A stretch of DNA of 64,000 nt, taken from the NCBI GenBank assembly GCA_964621905.1, contig CAZUNG010000008.1, positions 52,754 to 116,753 of the forward strand, given 5' to 3'. Position numbers and translations under genes: made by a program. Below are positions 52,429-60,659 of the stretch, one piece after another. The stretch's first letter is position 1. Every line of letters begins with the position of its first letter. The notes under the pieces are model-generated. The model did no database searches. It was not told the DNA's origin and saw only the letters and a program-made list of their open reading frames with translations. The DNA is from Ruminococcus_G sp964621905. GTDB lineage: Bacteria > Bacillota > Clostridia > Lachnospirales > Lachnospiraceae.

Positions 52429-53074
52429 ACTTCGGATCGCTCGGATTCGACTCTATTTTTTCCCGCAAACGTCTGATATGTACGTCCACTGTCCTCACAT
52501 CTCCCAGATATTCATATCCCCAGATAATCTTCAGCAGGTTTTCTCTGCCGTAAACCTTGTTTGGATTAAATACAAGAAGCTCCAGCAAATCAAATTCCTT
52601 GGCTGTCAGATTGATTTCTTTCCCCTGAATATATACACGCCTGCTCTCACAGTCCAGCTTCAGCCCGTTAATCTCAACGACTTTTGCTTTTTCTTCTTTG
52701 ACCACCGCTTTCGAAGTTCTTCTGATAATCGCTTTGATTCTTGCTTTGACTTCCAGAATATTAAATGGCTTGGTAATATAATCATCGGCGCCATACTCAA
52801 GACCCAGGATCTTATCCATATCTTCTCCCTTCGCCGTAAGCATAATAATCGGCACCTGGGAAAACTCCCTGATCTGCTGGCACACCTCAAGACCATTGAG
52901 CTTTGGAAGCATCAGATCCAGCAGAATAATATCGTATTCATTATTCTTAGCCATGTCAAGTGCCTCTTCTCCATCGTAAGCACACTGCACTTCCATGCCA
53001 TCCTGCTCAAGACTAAACCGTATCCCCTTTACAATCAACTTTTCGTCATCCACGACAAGTACTTTTTTACTCAT
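52385..53074 (-). CDS. OmpR/PhoB-family response regulator
   Basis: 229 residues: a receiver domain (1-120) with the acidic pocket DD (9-10), phospho-acceptor Asp53 in ILLDLMLPKLNG, switch residue in IIMLTAKG and Lys in ITKPFN. A winged-helix DNA-binding domain (about 133-228) has LTAKEFDLLELLVFNPNKV and VDVHIRRLREKI. It works with the overlapping kinase gene. WalR-like in sequence style, but the lack of walH/walI neighbours leaves the regulon open. Confidence 0.94.
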   Translation of the reverse strand: MSKKVLVVDDEKLIVKGIRFSLEQDGMEVQCAYDGEEALDMAKNNEYDIILLDLMLPKLNGLEVCQQIREFSQVPIIMLTAKGEDMDKILGLEYGADDYITKPFNILEVKARIKAIIRRTSKAVVKEEKAKVVEINGLKLDCESRRVYIQGKEINLTAKEFDLLELLVFNPNKVYGRENLLKIIWGYEYLGDVRTVDVHIRRLREKIESNPSDPKYVHTKWGVGYYFQA

Positions 53075-53090
53075 GTTTTATTTTCACTCC

Positions 53091-53675
53091 TCAATTCACC
53101 TTGATGCTGTCTTTTATCTTTTCAAACGTCTTGTCTGCAATCCCGTCAACCTTTTTCAGTTCCTCAATATCCTGAAAACTGCCATTCTTCTCCCGATACG
53201 CCAGGACTGCCTCTGCCTTCGCCGCGCCGATACCGGTAAGTTCCATCAGCTGCGCGGCGTCTGCCGTATTGATCTTTCCATCTGCCTGCTCCTGTATCCC
53301 TCCGGCACCGCCATCCCCATCTTCCCCGGCCTCATCCTGTGTAAGGACCGTGATCTGCTCACCATCCTCCAGCCGCCTGGCCTGATTCAGATTCCTGACA
53401 TATGCTTCCTCCGTCAGGCCTCCCGCAGCCTCCACAGCTTGTATTACTCTGCTTCCCGATTCCAGCTCATAGACTCCCGGAACAGCGACCGCGCCGCAGA
53501 TATAGACATAGATGCTCTCATTCTCATCGACCGCCTGCCCCTCGAAATCGGTTTCCTTTTCCGATATTTCATCCAGTTCATAAACCGTCTCTTTCTGGCA
53601 GCCCGTAAGGAACATCACCCATATCACGCACAGAAACATTCTTTTTTTGCTTTTTCGCCAAAGCTCTTCCATCAT
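53091..53675 (-). CDS. comEA: ComEA-like helix-hairpin-helix lipoprotein
   Basis: 194 residues: a lipoprotein-type leader with LTGC (Cys about 26), a SLBB-like domain (about 50-105, IYVYICGAVAVPGVYEL), an acidic Gly-rich linker, and a C-terminal double HhH DNA-binding motif (INTADAAQLMELTGIGAAKA ... EELKKVDGIADKTFEKI). It would bind incoming double-stranded DNA outside the membrane for ComEC. The usual ComEA has a membrane helix; here the anchor appears to be lipid. The ATG at 53675 lies behind GGAGG. First gene of a run through the two-component system, GerMN, comEC and holA. Confidence 0.88.
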   Translation of the reverse strand: MMEELWRKSKKRMFLCVIWVMFLTGCQKETVYELDEISEKETDFEGQAVDENESIYVYICGAVAVPGVYELESGSRVIQAVEAAGGLTEEAYVRNLNQARRLEDGEQITVLTQDEAGEDGDGGAGGIQEQADGKINTADAAQLMELTGIGAAKAEAVLAYREKNGSFQDIEELKKVDGIADKTFEKIKDSIKVN

Positions 53676-53734
53676 TTTCCTCCTCCGCATTTGATATACG
53701 AAGTCCCTGAAAAAGCCTCTGCACAGCTATCTTC

Positions 53735-53763
53735 ATTGTAACGAATTTAAGATATGATTACAA
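53735..53763 (-). promoter_or_regulatory. promoter of the comEA operon
   Basis: TTGTAA (53763-53758), 17 nt, TACAAT (53740-53735) on the minus strand, immediately after the stop of the transporter gene. Confidence 0.55.
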
Positions 53764-53764
53764 G

Positions 53765-54199
53765 TTATTTTTCCCATTTAAAAATAACGATCCCTGCGAT
53801 TGCAACCAATACTCCGATGATCTTCTGCCATTCAAACGGCTGGCGCTCCGTGCCGAACATTCCAAACACTTCAATCAGATACGCAACCGCCAGCTGTGAG
53901 ATCACAATCAGCATCACTGCCTGCGCCGGTCCGAGTGCACCCATGCTCTGTATAACCGTCACTGTGATAAATGCCCCGATAATACCTCCCAGAAGCGTAT
54001 ACTTATGGTCTACCGCAAACAACGCCCCTACTTCCGGTCGTCCCGTGAAGAACCATGCTGCCACGCAGACAGCAAAAGCCGTCAGCTGCACCCAGCCTGT
54101 CGACACCCAAAGACCCGCCTGCTTTGTCACTTCTGTATTAAATACTCCCTGTACACTCATCAGCGCTCCCGAAAGCAGCGCAATCAAAATTCCAAACAT
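53765..54199 (-). CDS. DUF606-type small DMT transporter
   Basis: 144 residues with five helices, a half-size drug/metabolite transporter of the YdcZ/DUF606 group (MFGILIALLSGALMSVQGVFN, GGIIGAFITVTVIQSMGALGPAQAVMLIVISQL). Substrate unknown. Half-size members usually dimerise. The ATG at 54199 lies 8 nt after GGAGG, and the resulting length is normal for the family. The SD is inside a hairpin that also looks like a terminator (see 54200-54244). Confidence 0.85.
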   Translation of the reverse strand: MFGILIALLSGALMSVQGVFNTEVTKQAGLWVSTGWVQLTAFAVCVAAWFFTGRPEVGALFAVDHKYTLLGGIIGAFITVTVIQSMGALGPAQAVMLIVISQLAVAYLIEVFGMFGTERQPFEWQKIIGVLVAIAGIVIFKWEK

Positions 54200-54244
54200 A
54201 AAAAATAACCTCCGGATTCCTTTTTCATGTAGGATATCCGAAGG
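54200..54244 (-). terminator. hairpin that can act as terminator and hides the SD of the DMT gene
   Basis: ggatatccgaagg (54232-54244) pairs with cctccggattcc (54209-54220), about 12 bp with one bulge. On the minus strand it is followed by TTATTTTTT (54208-54200) and then directly by the ATG. The descending arm contains the GGAGG SD. It may end the acyltransferase transcript or gate translation of the transporter. Confidence 0.6.
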
Positions 54245-54253
54245 CTCATACAT

Positions 54254-55264
54254 TTATGCTTTTTCTTTTATTCTCATTCTTTTTGGCCGCAGAGAACAAT
54301 GCGTCATCCAGTCTATAAAATCCGTAAATATTTTTCCGGACAGAAGCACAACCACAGCCAGAGAAAGCCCGATTAAAAGAACTGTTTCTGCCAGCCAGTT
54401 CATTGCAGGAAGCTGGCTGTTCCATGCCTTCATGCATGAATAAAAAAGTCCGTGAAACAGATAAATCGGCATCGTCCGGCTTCCAATATCCGAAATTCTG
54501 CACTTTGTTTCCGGAAGCACAATCAAAAACAACATCGTCACGGTAAAAGATATCCCGTAACAGACAAGACGTATCAGAATCCCTTCCGCTGTATCCTCCT
54601 GAAGATAATTGTAATCATATCTTCCGTAAAACACCTTGGCAGACAACCCGTACCCTAACGCCATAACCGCCAGCAGCATACCAGTAAAGACAAACATCAT
54701 ATAGGCGTTCTTCTCAGAAACGTGAGTGCGCAGCTTCGTGATCCAGCGTCTTTCAAAATGTACTCCCAGCAGAAAGAACGGATAAAATACCAGCATTCGG
54801 GGAATGGTCAGAAAATTATCGTCGATGCCGGAACAGCCTACCCACAGCCCCAGTGCAAGTGCAATCACCAGGTGCCCCGGTATTTTCTTTACCCATGGAG
54901 TGATCAGTTTCCACACAAACAGTGCCATCAGATACCAGAGTGAAAACTTTGGATAAAAGAGATACAGCTCTGTTTCTTTGTGTATCACCAGCACATACAG
55001 CAGATAATACAGCACTTCAAACGCAAGATACGGAACACCCAGTTTTTGGATCAGCTCCCAAACCGTTGTCTGCTTTTTGGAAAAGTAGCCGGATATAAAC
55101 ACAAATGCCGGCATGTGGAAGGAAAATATTGCCCATTTCAACACACGCAATACTATATTTTCATCGGGCGCCAGCTCAATAAAATGCCCTACAACCACCA
55201 GTACAATGAGCATGGCTTTATAATTATCGAATAAATAATCTCTCTGCTTTTCAACTGCACGCAT
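54254..55264 (-). CDS. acyltransferase family membrane protein
   Basis: 336 residues with ten helices, acyltransferase-3 family. YLFDNYKAMLIVLVVVGHF carries the conserved His at the end of the first helix. FHMPAFVFISGYFSKK and TMPIYLFHGLFYS match membrane sugar O-acetyltransferases and the related Fnx-like proteins. The ATG at 55264 follows AAGGGG. The substrate, probably a surface polymer sugar, is not evident. It lies away from the polymer loci. Confidence 0.85.
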   Translation of the reverse strand: MRAVEKQRDYLFDNYKAMLIVLVVVGHFIELAPDENIVLRVLKWAIFSFHMPAFVFISGYFSKKQTTVWELIQKLGVPYLAFEVLYYLLYVLVIHKETELYLFYPKFSLWYLMALFVWKLITPWVKKIPGHLVIALALGLWVGCSGIDDNFLTIPRMLVFYPFFLLGVHFERRWITKLRTHVSEKNAYMMFVFTGMLLAVMALGYGLSAKVFYGRYDYNYLQEDTAEGILIRLVCYGISFTVTMLFLIVLPETKCRISDIGSRTMPIYLFHGLFYSCMKAWNSQLPAMNWLAETVLLIGLSLAVVVLLSGKIFTDFIDWMTHCSLRPKRMRIKEKA

Positions 55265-55345
55265 AAAAAGATACCCCTTTAAATTTGCCAATTCCAGAAA
55301 AAAAAGTTATAGTAATGATGATAAAACACAGAGGAAGGAAATCTT

Positions 55346-56023
55346 ATGAAAAAACGAATGATCCTCACAGCCGCCTGTCTCTGTCTGCTGGGAGCCGGCC
55401 TCATCATGTACAAAACCATAAACAGCGCCCGCCCCATAAAAATCGCATGCGTCGGCGACAGCATCACCTGGGGCGCCTATCTTAAAAACCGAAGCAAAGA
55501 ATGTTATCCTTACCAGCTTGGACAGCTCCTTGGAAACAACTATACGGTAAAGAACTTCGGCGTCAACTCTGCCACAGTGCAAAAAGACGGAGACAAACCT
55601 TATTGGGACCAGAAAGCCTTTATAAAAAGCACGTCCTGGAAACCGGACATTGTCATTTTGATGCTCGGCACCAACGACACAAAATTACAGAACAGAGGCG
55701 ATATTGAACACTTTGCAGACGATTATGCAAGCCTGGCCGATCATTATCTTTCCGCCTCCTCACGCCCTGAGGTCTGGCTGATGACACCACCGCCCATCTT
55801 CACCCCCGACGGAGAAGATGCTCCCCGTTTTGATATGCACCGGCAGACGCTTGACCAGGAAATTTGTTCCATTTTTAAAATTGCCCGTGAAAAGGGACTC
55901 ACCGTAATCGATCTCCATGATGCGCTGGACGGTCAGTCCCGATATTTTCAGCTTGACGGTGTCCACCCGGATAAGGACGGAGCCGCTTTCATTGCCCGTA
56001 CGGTTTATGAGGCGTTAAGCTGA
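55346..56023 (+). CDS. SGNH/GDSL hydrolase
   Basis: 225 residues: an N-terminal signal or anchor helix (about 5-23), then an SGNH esterase domain. Block I is VGDSITWG (Ser nucleophile), block II contains NFGVNSATV, block III LMLGTNDTK, and block V DGVHPDKDG supplies Asp/His. It is exported and would remove acyl groups from carbohydrate or lipid. The SD AGGAAGG precedes the ATG. The stop overlaps the 3' end of argD on the other strand by 9 nt. Confidence 0.88.
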   Translation: MKKRMILTAACLCLLGAGLIMYKTINSARPIKIACVGDSITWGAYLKNRSKECYPYQLGQLLGNNYTVKNFGVNSATVQKDGDKPYWDQKAFIKSTSWKPDIVILMLGTNDTKLQNRGDIEHFADDYASLADHYLSASSRPEVWLMTPPPIFTPDGEDAPRFDMHRQTLDQEICSIFKIAREKGLTVIDLHDALDGQSRYFQLDGVHPDKDGAAFIARTVYEALS

Positions 56024-57208
56024 CAGGCTTTTTTGCAATTTTTCTATCATTTCATCCACATGCTCTTTCGTAATGACAAGCGGAGGCACCAGACGAAGTA
56101 CATCACTTCCCGCCGAAATCACAAACAGCCCGTTTTCAATCGCACGGTTGATCACGTCCCCCACAGGACGTCCTGTGATCACAAGCCCCTGCATGAAGCC
56201 CTTGCCGCGGCGCGCTGCAATACAGTCGTACTCTGCCGTCAGCTGATCCAGCTTCTCTTCCAGGTACGGCGTCAGTTCCTGTACATGTCCCAGAACATCG
56301 TCTTTCTCAAAAAGTTCAAATACTTTTGAAACAGCGGCGCATACAAACGGATTTCCCCCGTATGTCGTGCCATGATCGCCTGGCTGAAGTGATGCTTCAG
56401 CCACTTTTTCATTCATAACAAATGCTCCGACCGGAACACCGCAGCCGAGCGCCTTGGCACAGGTCATGATATCAGGTTTCACGCCGTATCCCTGCCACGC
56501 AAAATAATGGCCGGTCCTGCCCATACCACACTGGATTTCATCCAGAATCATCACGATATCACGTTCATCACAGAGTTCGCGGACTCCTTTCAGGAATTTT
56601 GGATCTGCCGGATAGATTCCGCCTTCCCCCTGTACCGTCTCCAGAATAATCGCACAGGTTTTATCGGTAATCTGCTCTTTTACGCTGTCCAGATCATTGT
56701 AGACGGCAAATTTCACGCCGCCCATCAAGGGCTCGAAAGGTTCCCGGTAATGGGCATTGCCAGTCACCGAAAGCGCTCCGATGCTTCTCCCGTGAAACGA
56801 ATGTTCCATGGCAACGATTTCATGCCCCGCATGTCCGTCACGGTGAAACGCATACTTTTTGGCAGCTTTTATCGCACCCTCAATCGCTTCTGTCCCGCTG
56901 TTTGTAAAAAACACCTTATCCATCCGGCTTGCGCCGATCACCTTCTGACCTGCCTCCATCATCGGCACGTTGTAATACAGATTGGATACATGCATCAGCT
57001 TGTCAATCTGCGTTTTCAAAGCATCATCATACCCGGGATAATGGTAGCCAAGCGCACAAACCGCGATGCCGGCGGCAAAATCCAGATACCGCTTTCCTTC
57101 TACATCATAGAGATATACGCCGTCCCCTTTTTCAAGGACAATCTTAAAACGATTATACGTATGTAGAATATATTCTTCCGATGTCTCCATCAAATCAGTT
57201 GTCTTCAT
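56015..57208 (-). CDS. argD: acetylornithine aminotransferase
   Basis: 397 residues, a PLP-dependent class-III aminotransferase. It has FAAGIAVCALGY, FFTNSGTEAIEGAIK (phosphate-binding), ILDEIQCGMGRTG and the PLP Lys in TCAKALGCGVPVGAF. It converts N-acetylglutamate semialdehyde to N-acetylornithine. The ATG at 57208 (GAGGAAA upstream) overlaps argB by 14 nt. A longer in-frame reading from 57316 only reads back through argB and is rejected. Confidence 0.95.
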   Translation of the reverse strand: MKTTDLMETSEEYILHTYNRFKIVLEKGDGVYLYDVEGKRYLDFAAGIAVCALGYHYPGYDDALKTQIDKLMHVSNLYYNVPMMEAGQKVIGASRMDKVFFTNSGTEAIEGAIKAAKKYAFHRDGHAGHEIVAMEHSFHGRSIGALSVTGNAHYREPFEPLMGGVKFAVYNDLDSVKEQITDKTCAIILETVQGEGGIYPADPKFLKGVRELCDERDIVMILDEIQCGMGRTGHYFAWQGYGVKPDIMTCAKALGCGVPVGAFVMNEKVAEASLQPGDHGTTYGGNPFVCAAVSKVFELFEKDDVLGHVQELTPYLEEKLDQLTAEYDCIAARRGKGFMQGLVITGRPVGDVINRAIENGLFVISAGSDVLRLVPPLVITKEHVDEMIEKLQKSLSA

Positions 57209-58091
57209 GATAAAATTTTTCCTCATCTTCCCGTAAAATAGCTGTACCGATACCTTTATTTGTGAAAATCTCAAGCAGCAGACTGTGCGGGATCCTTCCA
57301 TCCAGAATGTGAACACGGTTTACCCCTTCACTGATCGCATCAATACAGTTCTTCAGTTTTGGAATCATTCCGCCTCCGACATTCCCCTGTTCGATCAACT
57401 GCACTGCCTCTTTTACCCGCAGTTCGGAAATCAGGCTGTCCGGATTAGACGGGTCCCGATACACCCCTTCAATATCTGTCAGGAATGCCAGTTTCTCTGC
57501 ATTGACAGCCTCAGCGATCGCGCATGCCGCATCATCCGCATTGATATTATATGTCCGGAAATGTTCATCCAGTCCAACCGGACACACAATCGGCAGAAAA
57601 TCTTTTTCCAGAAGATCGTATAGGATCTTCGGATTCACCTCCCGGATGTCCCCGACAAATCCAATGTCCTCCCCATTCGATAATTTCTTATTCACTTTCA
57701 GCAGTCCGCCGTCTTTTCCGCTGATACCAACCGCTTTAATGCCGAGTGACTGTACAAGTGTGACCAGTTCTTTGTTGACTTTTCCGAGAACCATCTCCGC
57801 CACTTCCATTGTATCGGCATCTGTCACCCGAAGTCCGCCCACAAAGCGCGGTTCCATTCCTACTTTTCCAACCCAGCGGCTGATCTCCTTTCCTCCCCCG
57901 TGTACAATGATCGGTTTAAAGCCAACGAGCTTCAGCAGCACAACATCCTCGATCACATTCTTTTTCAGTTCGTCATCAACCATTGCGCTTCCGCCGTATT
58001 TGACAACCACAATCTTCCGGTTAAAACGCTGGATGTAGGGAAGCGCTTCGATGAGAACCTCCGCCTTATCCAGATACATCTGATTTACCAT
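57195..58091 (-). CDS. argB: acetylglutamate kinase
   Basis: 298 residues, amino-acid kinase fold: VVKYGGSAM (phosphate loop), PIIVHGGGKEISRW, and YNINADDAACAIAEAVNAEKLAFLTDIEGVY. It phosphorylates N-acetylglutamate, normally the arginine-inhibited step in organisms with an ArgJ-based cycle. The N-terminal stretch MYLDKAEVLIEALPYIQRFN matches the helix used for arginine-sensitive hexamers. It lies 15 nt after argJ. Confidence 0.95.
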   Translation of the reverse strand: MVNQMYLDKAEVLIEALPYIQRFNRKIVVVKYGGSAMVDDELKKNVIEDVVLLKLVGFKPIIVHGGGKEISRWVGKVGMEPRFVGGLRVTDADTMEVAEMVLGKVNKELVTLVQSLGIKAVGISGKDGGLLKVNKKLSNGEDIGFVGDIREVNPKILYDLLEKDFLPIVCPVGLDEHFRTYNINADDAACAIAEAVNAEKLAFLTDIEGVYRDPSNPDSLISELRVKEAVQLIEQGNVGGGMIPKLKNCIDAISEGVNRVHILDGRIPHSLLLEIFTNKGIGTAILREDEEKFYHEDN

Positions 58092-58106
58092 GATTTTTTC
58101 CTCCGT

Positions 58107-59330
58107 TTAAGAACGATAATCCGCATTTATTTTTACATAGTCATATGTCAGGTCACAGCCCCATGCCGTAGCAGATGCATTTCCCATCTTGATATCGACA
58201 ACCGCTGTCACTTCTTTTTCCGATAAAATTTTTGTCGCCTCCTCCTCACTGTAAGCCAGCGCAACACCGTTCTCGACAATCTTAAGCTTTCCAGCCTTGC
58301 TCTCGAAGAATAAATCGACCTTCTCCGGATCAAACTGAGCCCCGGAATATCCCATCGCACACAGGATACGCCCCCAGTTGGCATCATGACCATAAATCGC
58401 TGCCTTGGTCAGAGACGAGGTGACAACAGACTTTGAAAGCGTTGCCGCCTGCTCCTTGCTCTCGGCTCCGATCACTTTCACCTCAAACAGTGCCGTCGCA
58501 CCTTCTCCATCCGCTGCGATCGCTTTGGCAAGCTCTTTGTTGACTTCATTTAATGCCTCTTTAAAAGCCTGATATGCTTCGTTTTTCTCTGTAATTTTTA
58601 TATTTTGAGCCATCCCGTTCGCCAGCAGCAGAACCGTATCATTTGTTGATGTATCTCCATCCACCGAAACCATATTATAGGTATCCCGTACAGTATCACT
58701 CAGAGCTTCCTGCAGAAGCTCTTTGGAGATATCCACATCCGTAGTCACAAATCCGAGCATGGTGCACATATTGGGATGAATCATGCCCGAGCCCTTGCAC
58801 ATACCGCCAACTGTGACCGTAACGCCATCGATCGCAAATTTCACCGCCGTTTCTTTCTTCACCGTATCAGTTGTCATGATCGCCTGAGCAGCCAATGTAC
58901 CCGCCTCCAGCGAATCCGAAAGCACCGGAACCAGTTTTTCGATTCCCTGTGCCAGATTTGCCATCGGAAGCTGTGCCCCGATCACGCCTGTCGAAGCGAC
59001 AAGCACTGAATCTTCCGGAATATTAAGTGCCCCTGCCGCTATCTCTGCAGTCATCCGGCAGTAGGAATACCCTTCCTCACCGGTACATGCATTTGCCACT
59101 CCGCTGTTGCAGACAACCGCCTGCGCAAACGGCTTGTGGTATACCTGGTTCTGATCCCATTTAACCGGAGCTGCTTTCACCACATTCGTTGTAAATGTGC
59201 CAGCCGCCACACACGGTCTTTCACTGTAGATCATCGCCATATCTTTCACATTTCCTTTTTTAATGCCCGCCGCTATCCCGGCTGCCCGAAATCCTTTCGC
59301 GGCTGTAACACCGCCTTCTGTCTTCTTCAT
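58107..59330 (-). CDS. argJ: glutamate N-acetyltransferase / ornithine acetyltransferase
   Basis: 407 residues. It has the self-cleavage site of the family (AIMTTDTVKKE, cleaving before the second-subunit Thr), GGMCKGSGMIHPN and a terminal VKINADYRS. It recycles the acetyl group from N-acetylornithine to glutamate. Whether it also uses acetyl-CoA cannot be read. The ATG at 59330 leaves a 22-nt gap to argC. A longer reading from 59402 would overlap argC and adds no family sequence. Confidence 0.94.
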   Translation of the reverse strand: MKKTEGGVTAAKGFRAAGIAAGIKKGNVKDMAMIYSERPCVAAGTFTTNVVKAAPVKWDQNQVYHKPFAQAVVCNSGVANACTGEEGYSYCRMTAEIAAGALNIPEDSVLVASTGVIGAQLPMANLAQGIEKLVPVLSDSLEAGTLAAQAIMTTDTVKKETAVKFAIDGVTVTVGGMCKGSGMIHPNMCTMLGFVTTDVDISKELLQEALSDTVRDTYNMVSVDGDTSTNDTVLLLANGMAQNIKITEKNEAYQAFKEALNEVNKELAKAIAADGEGATALFEVKVIGAESKEQAATLSKSVVTSSLTKAAIYGHDANWGRILCAMGYSGAQFDPEKVDLFFESKAGKLKIVENGVALAYSEEEATKILSEKEVTAVVDIKMGNASATAWGCDLTYDYVKINADYRS

Positions 59331-59352
59331 ACCGATCCCTCTCTCTGCCAGT

Positions 59353-60393
59353 TTATGGGAACATCGGAACCTGGTACAGGCCCTCCGCCTCCTCAAATCC
59401 AAACATCAGATTCATATTTTGCACTGCCTGACCCGCTGCGCCTTTTACCAGATTGTCCATCGCCCCCATCATAATGATACGGTTGGTACGCGGATCAATT
59501 TTAAAATTTACATCCACATAATTGCTTCCTTCCACCCATTTTGTCTGCGGACAGACATCTTTATCCAGAACTCTGACAAACCGCTCACCGCTGTAATATT
59601 GATCATAGACGGCTTTTACTTCCTCGTAAGAAACCTCTTTTTTCAAAGATGCGTATGCTGTCACCAGAATTCCGCGGTTCATCGGCACGAGATGAGGAGT
59701 AAAATTGATACGCACCTCAGCGCCGGCCGCGTAGCCAAGCTGTTCCTCAATCTCCGGTGTATGCCGGTGTACAGCCACGCCGTACGCTTTCATATTTTCA
59801 TTGACTTCACAGTACAGATTATCCACCTTCGCCCCGCGGCCCGCTCCGGACGTCCCCGACTTTGCATCGATAATGATTGTGCGCCCGTCGATCAGCCCTT
59901 CTTTGAGCATCGGGTAGACGGAAAGTGTACTGCATGTCGGATAGCACCCCGGGTTTGCGATCAGCCGTGCATTCCGGATATCTTCACGGTTAATCTCGCA
60001 AAGACCGTACACCGCCTCCGAAAGGAACTGCGGCGACTTATGTTCGAGTTTATACCATTCTTCATATACATTCACATCTTTGATACGGAAGTCCGCACTC
60101 AAATCCACAATTTTCGTTTTTGACAGAATCTCTTCATTTACAAGTGAAGCACACAGTCCCTGAGGTGTTGCCGTAAAAATGACGTCTGCCTCACCGGCAA
60201 GCGCCTCCATATTGTCGTCCCGGCAGATGTCCTCCACAATCTGGAACATATTCTGATATACTTCATAATACTTCTTATCAATATAACTTCTGGAACCATA
60301 CCAGGCAATATCCACTTCTTTGTGTCCGAGCAGCAGTCTGACAAGCTCTGATCCTGCATAACCGGTAGAACCGATAATTCCCGCTTTTATCAT
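59353..60393 (-). CDS. argC: N-acetyl-gamma-glutamyl-phosphate reductase
   Basis: 346 residues. NADP-binding KAGIIGSTGYAGSELVRLL at the N-terminus, catalytic Cys in IANPGCYPTCS near 148, and the later HRHTPEIEEQ. It is the first gene of argCJBD, driven by a promoter overlapped by two ArgR-like boxes. AGGAG lies 10 nt before the ATG. Confidence 0.95.
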   Translation of the reverse strand: MIKAGIIGSTGYAGSELVRLLLGHKEVDIAWYGSRSYIDKKYYEVYQNMFQIVEDICRDDNMEALAGEADVIFTATPQGLCASLVNEEILSKTKIVDLSADFRIKDVNVYEEWYKLEHKSPQFLSEAVYGLCEINREDIRNARLIANPGCYPTCSTLSVYPMLKEGLIDGRTIIIDAKSGTSGAGRGAKVDNLYCEVNENMKAYGVAVHRHTPEIEEQLGYAAGAEVRINFTPHLVPMNRGILVTAYASLKKEVSYEEVKAVYDQYYSGERFVRVLDKDVCPQTKWVEGSNYVDVNFKIDPRTNRIIMMGAMDNLVKGAAGQAVQNMNLMFGFEEAEGLYQVPMFP

Positions 60394-60502
60394 CTGATTT
60401 TGTCTCCTTTTTATCTATATTTTCCCTTTTTCTCCAAAAGAGCACTATTTTTATCATATACCAAATCCGGGATTTCGTAAAGTATTCTTTGCGTCCCCTC
60501 AT

Positions 60503-60541
60503 GTTTGAATAATTATACAACTAGGCGGTATAATATTCAAG
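60503..60541. promoter_or_regulatory. tandem ArgR-like operator boxes
   Basis: Box 1 (TGAATAATTATACA, 60506-60519) differs from the TGAATWWWWATTCA core at one position. Box 2 (around 60526-60539, ATAATATTCA) keeps a good right half. The box ends are 20 bp apart, near the usual spacing of paired ARG boxes. They cover the -10 and -35 of the argC promoter and lie upstream of argG. Confidence 0.65.
60512..60540 (-). promoter_or_regulatory. promoter of argCJBD
   Basis: TTGAAT (60540-60535), 17 nt, perfect TATAAT (60517-60512) on the minus strand, inside the ArgR-like boxes. The leader is about 110 nt. Confidence 0.65.
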
Positions 60542-60568
60542 TATTTTTTTTAAATCTGGGATTTCCTC

Positions 60569-60597
60569 TTGCATAATCAATAAAAATGATGTATATT
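60569..60597 (+). promoter_or_regulatory. promoter and leader hairpin of argG
   Basis: TTGCAT (60569-60574), 17 nt, TATATT (60592-60597). A 7-bp hairpin (gcggacc / ggtctgc, 60615-60632) lies in the leader, upstream of SD GGAGG. Confidence 0.5.
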
Positions 60598-60659
60598 ATG
60601 CTCTAGTACATAACGCGGACCAACCGGTCTGCATAAAACCATAACGGAGGATAAGGATT

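Noticed and set aside
60541..60659. T-box or riboswitch upstream of argG
   Set aside because: The leader is too short for a T-box, and no specifier loop or antiterminator/terminator pair is seen. Only a 7-bp hairpin is present.
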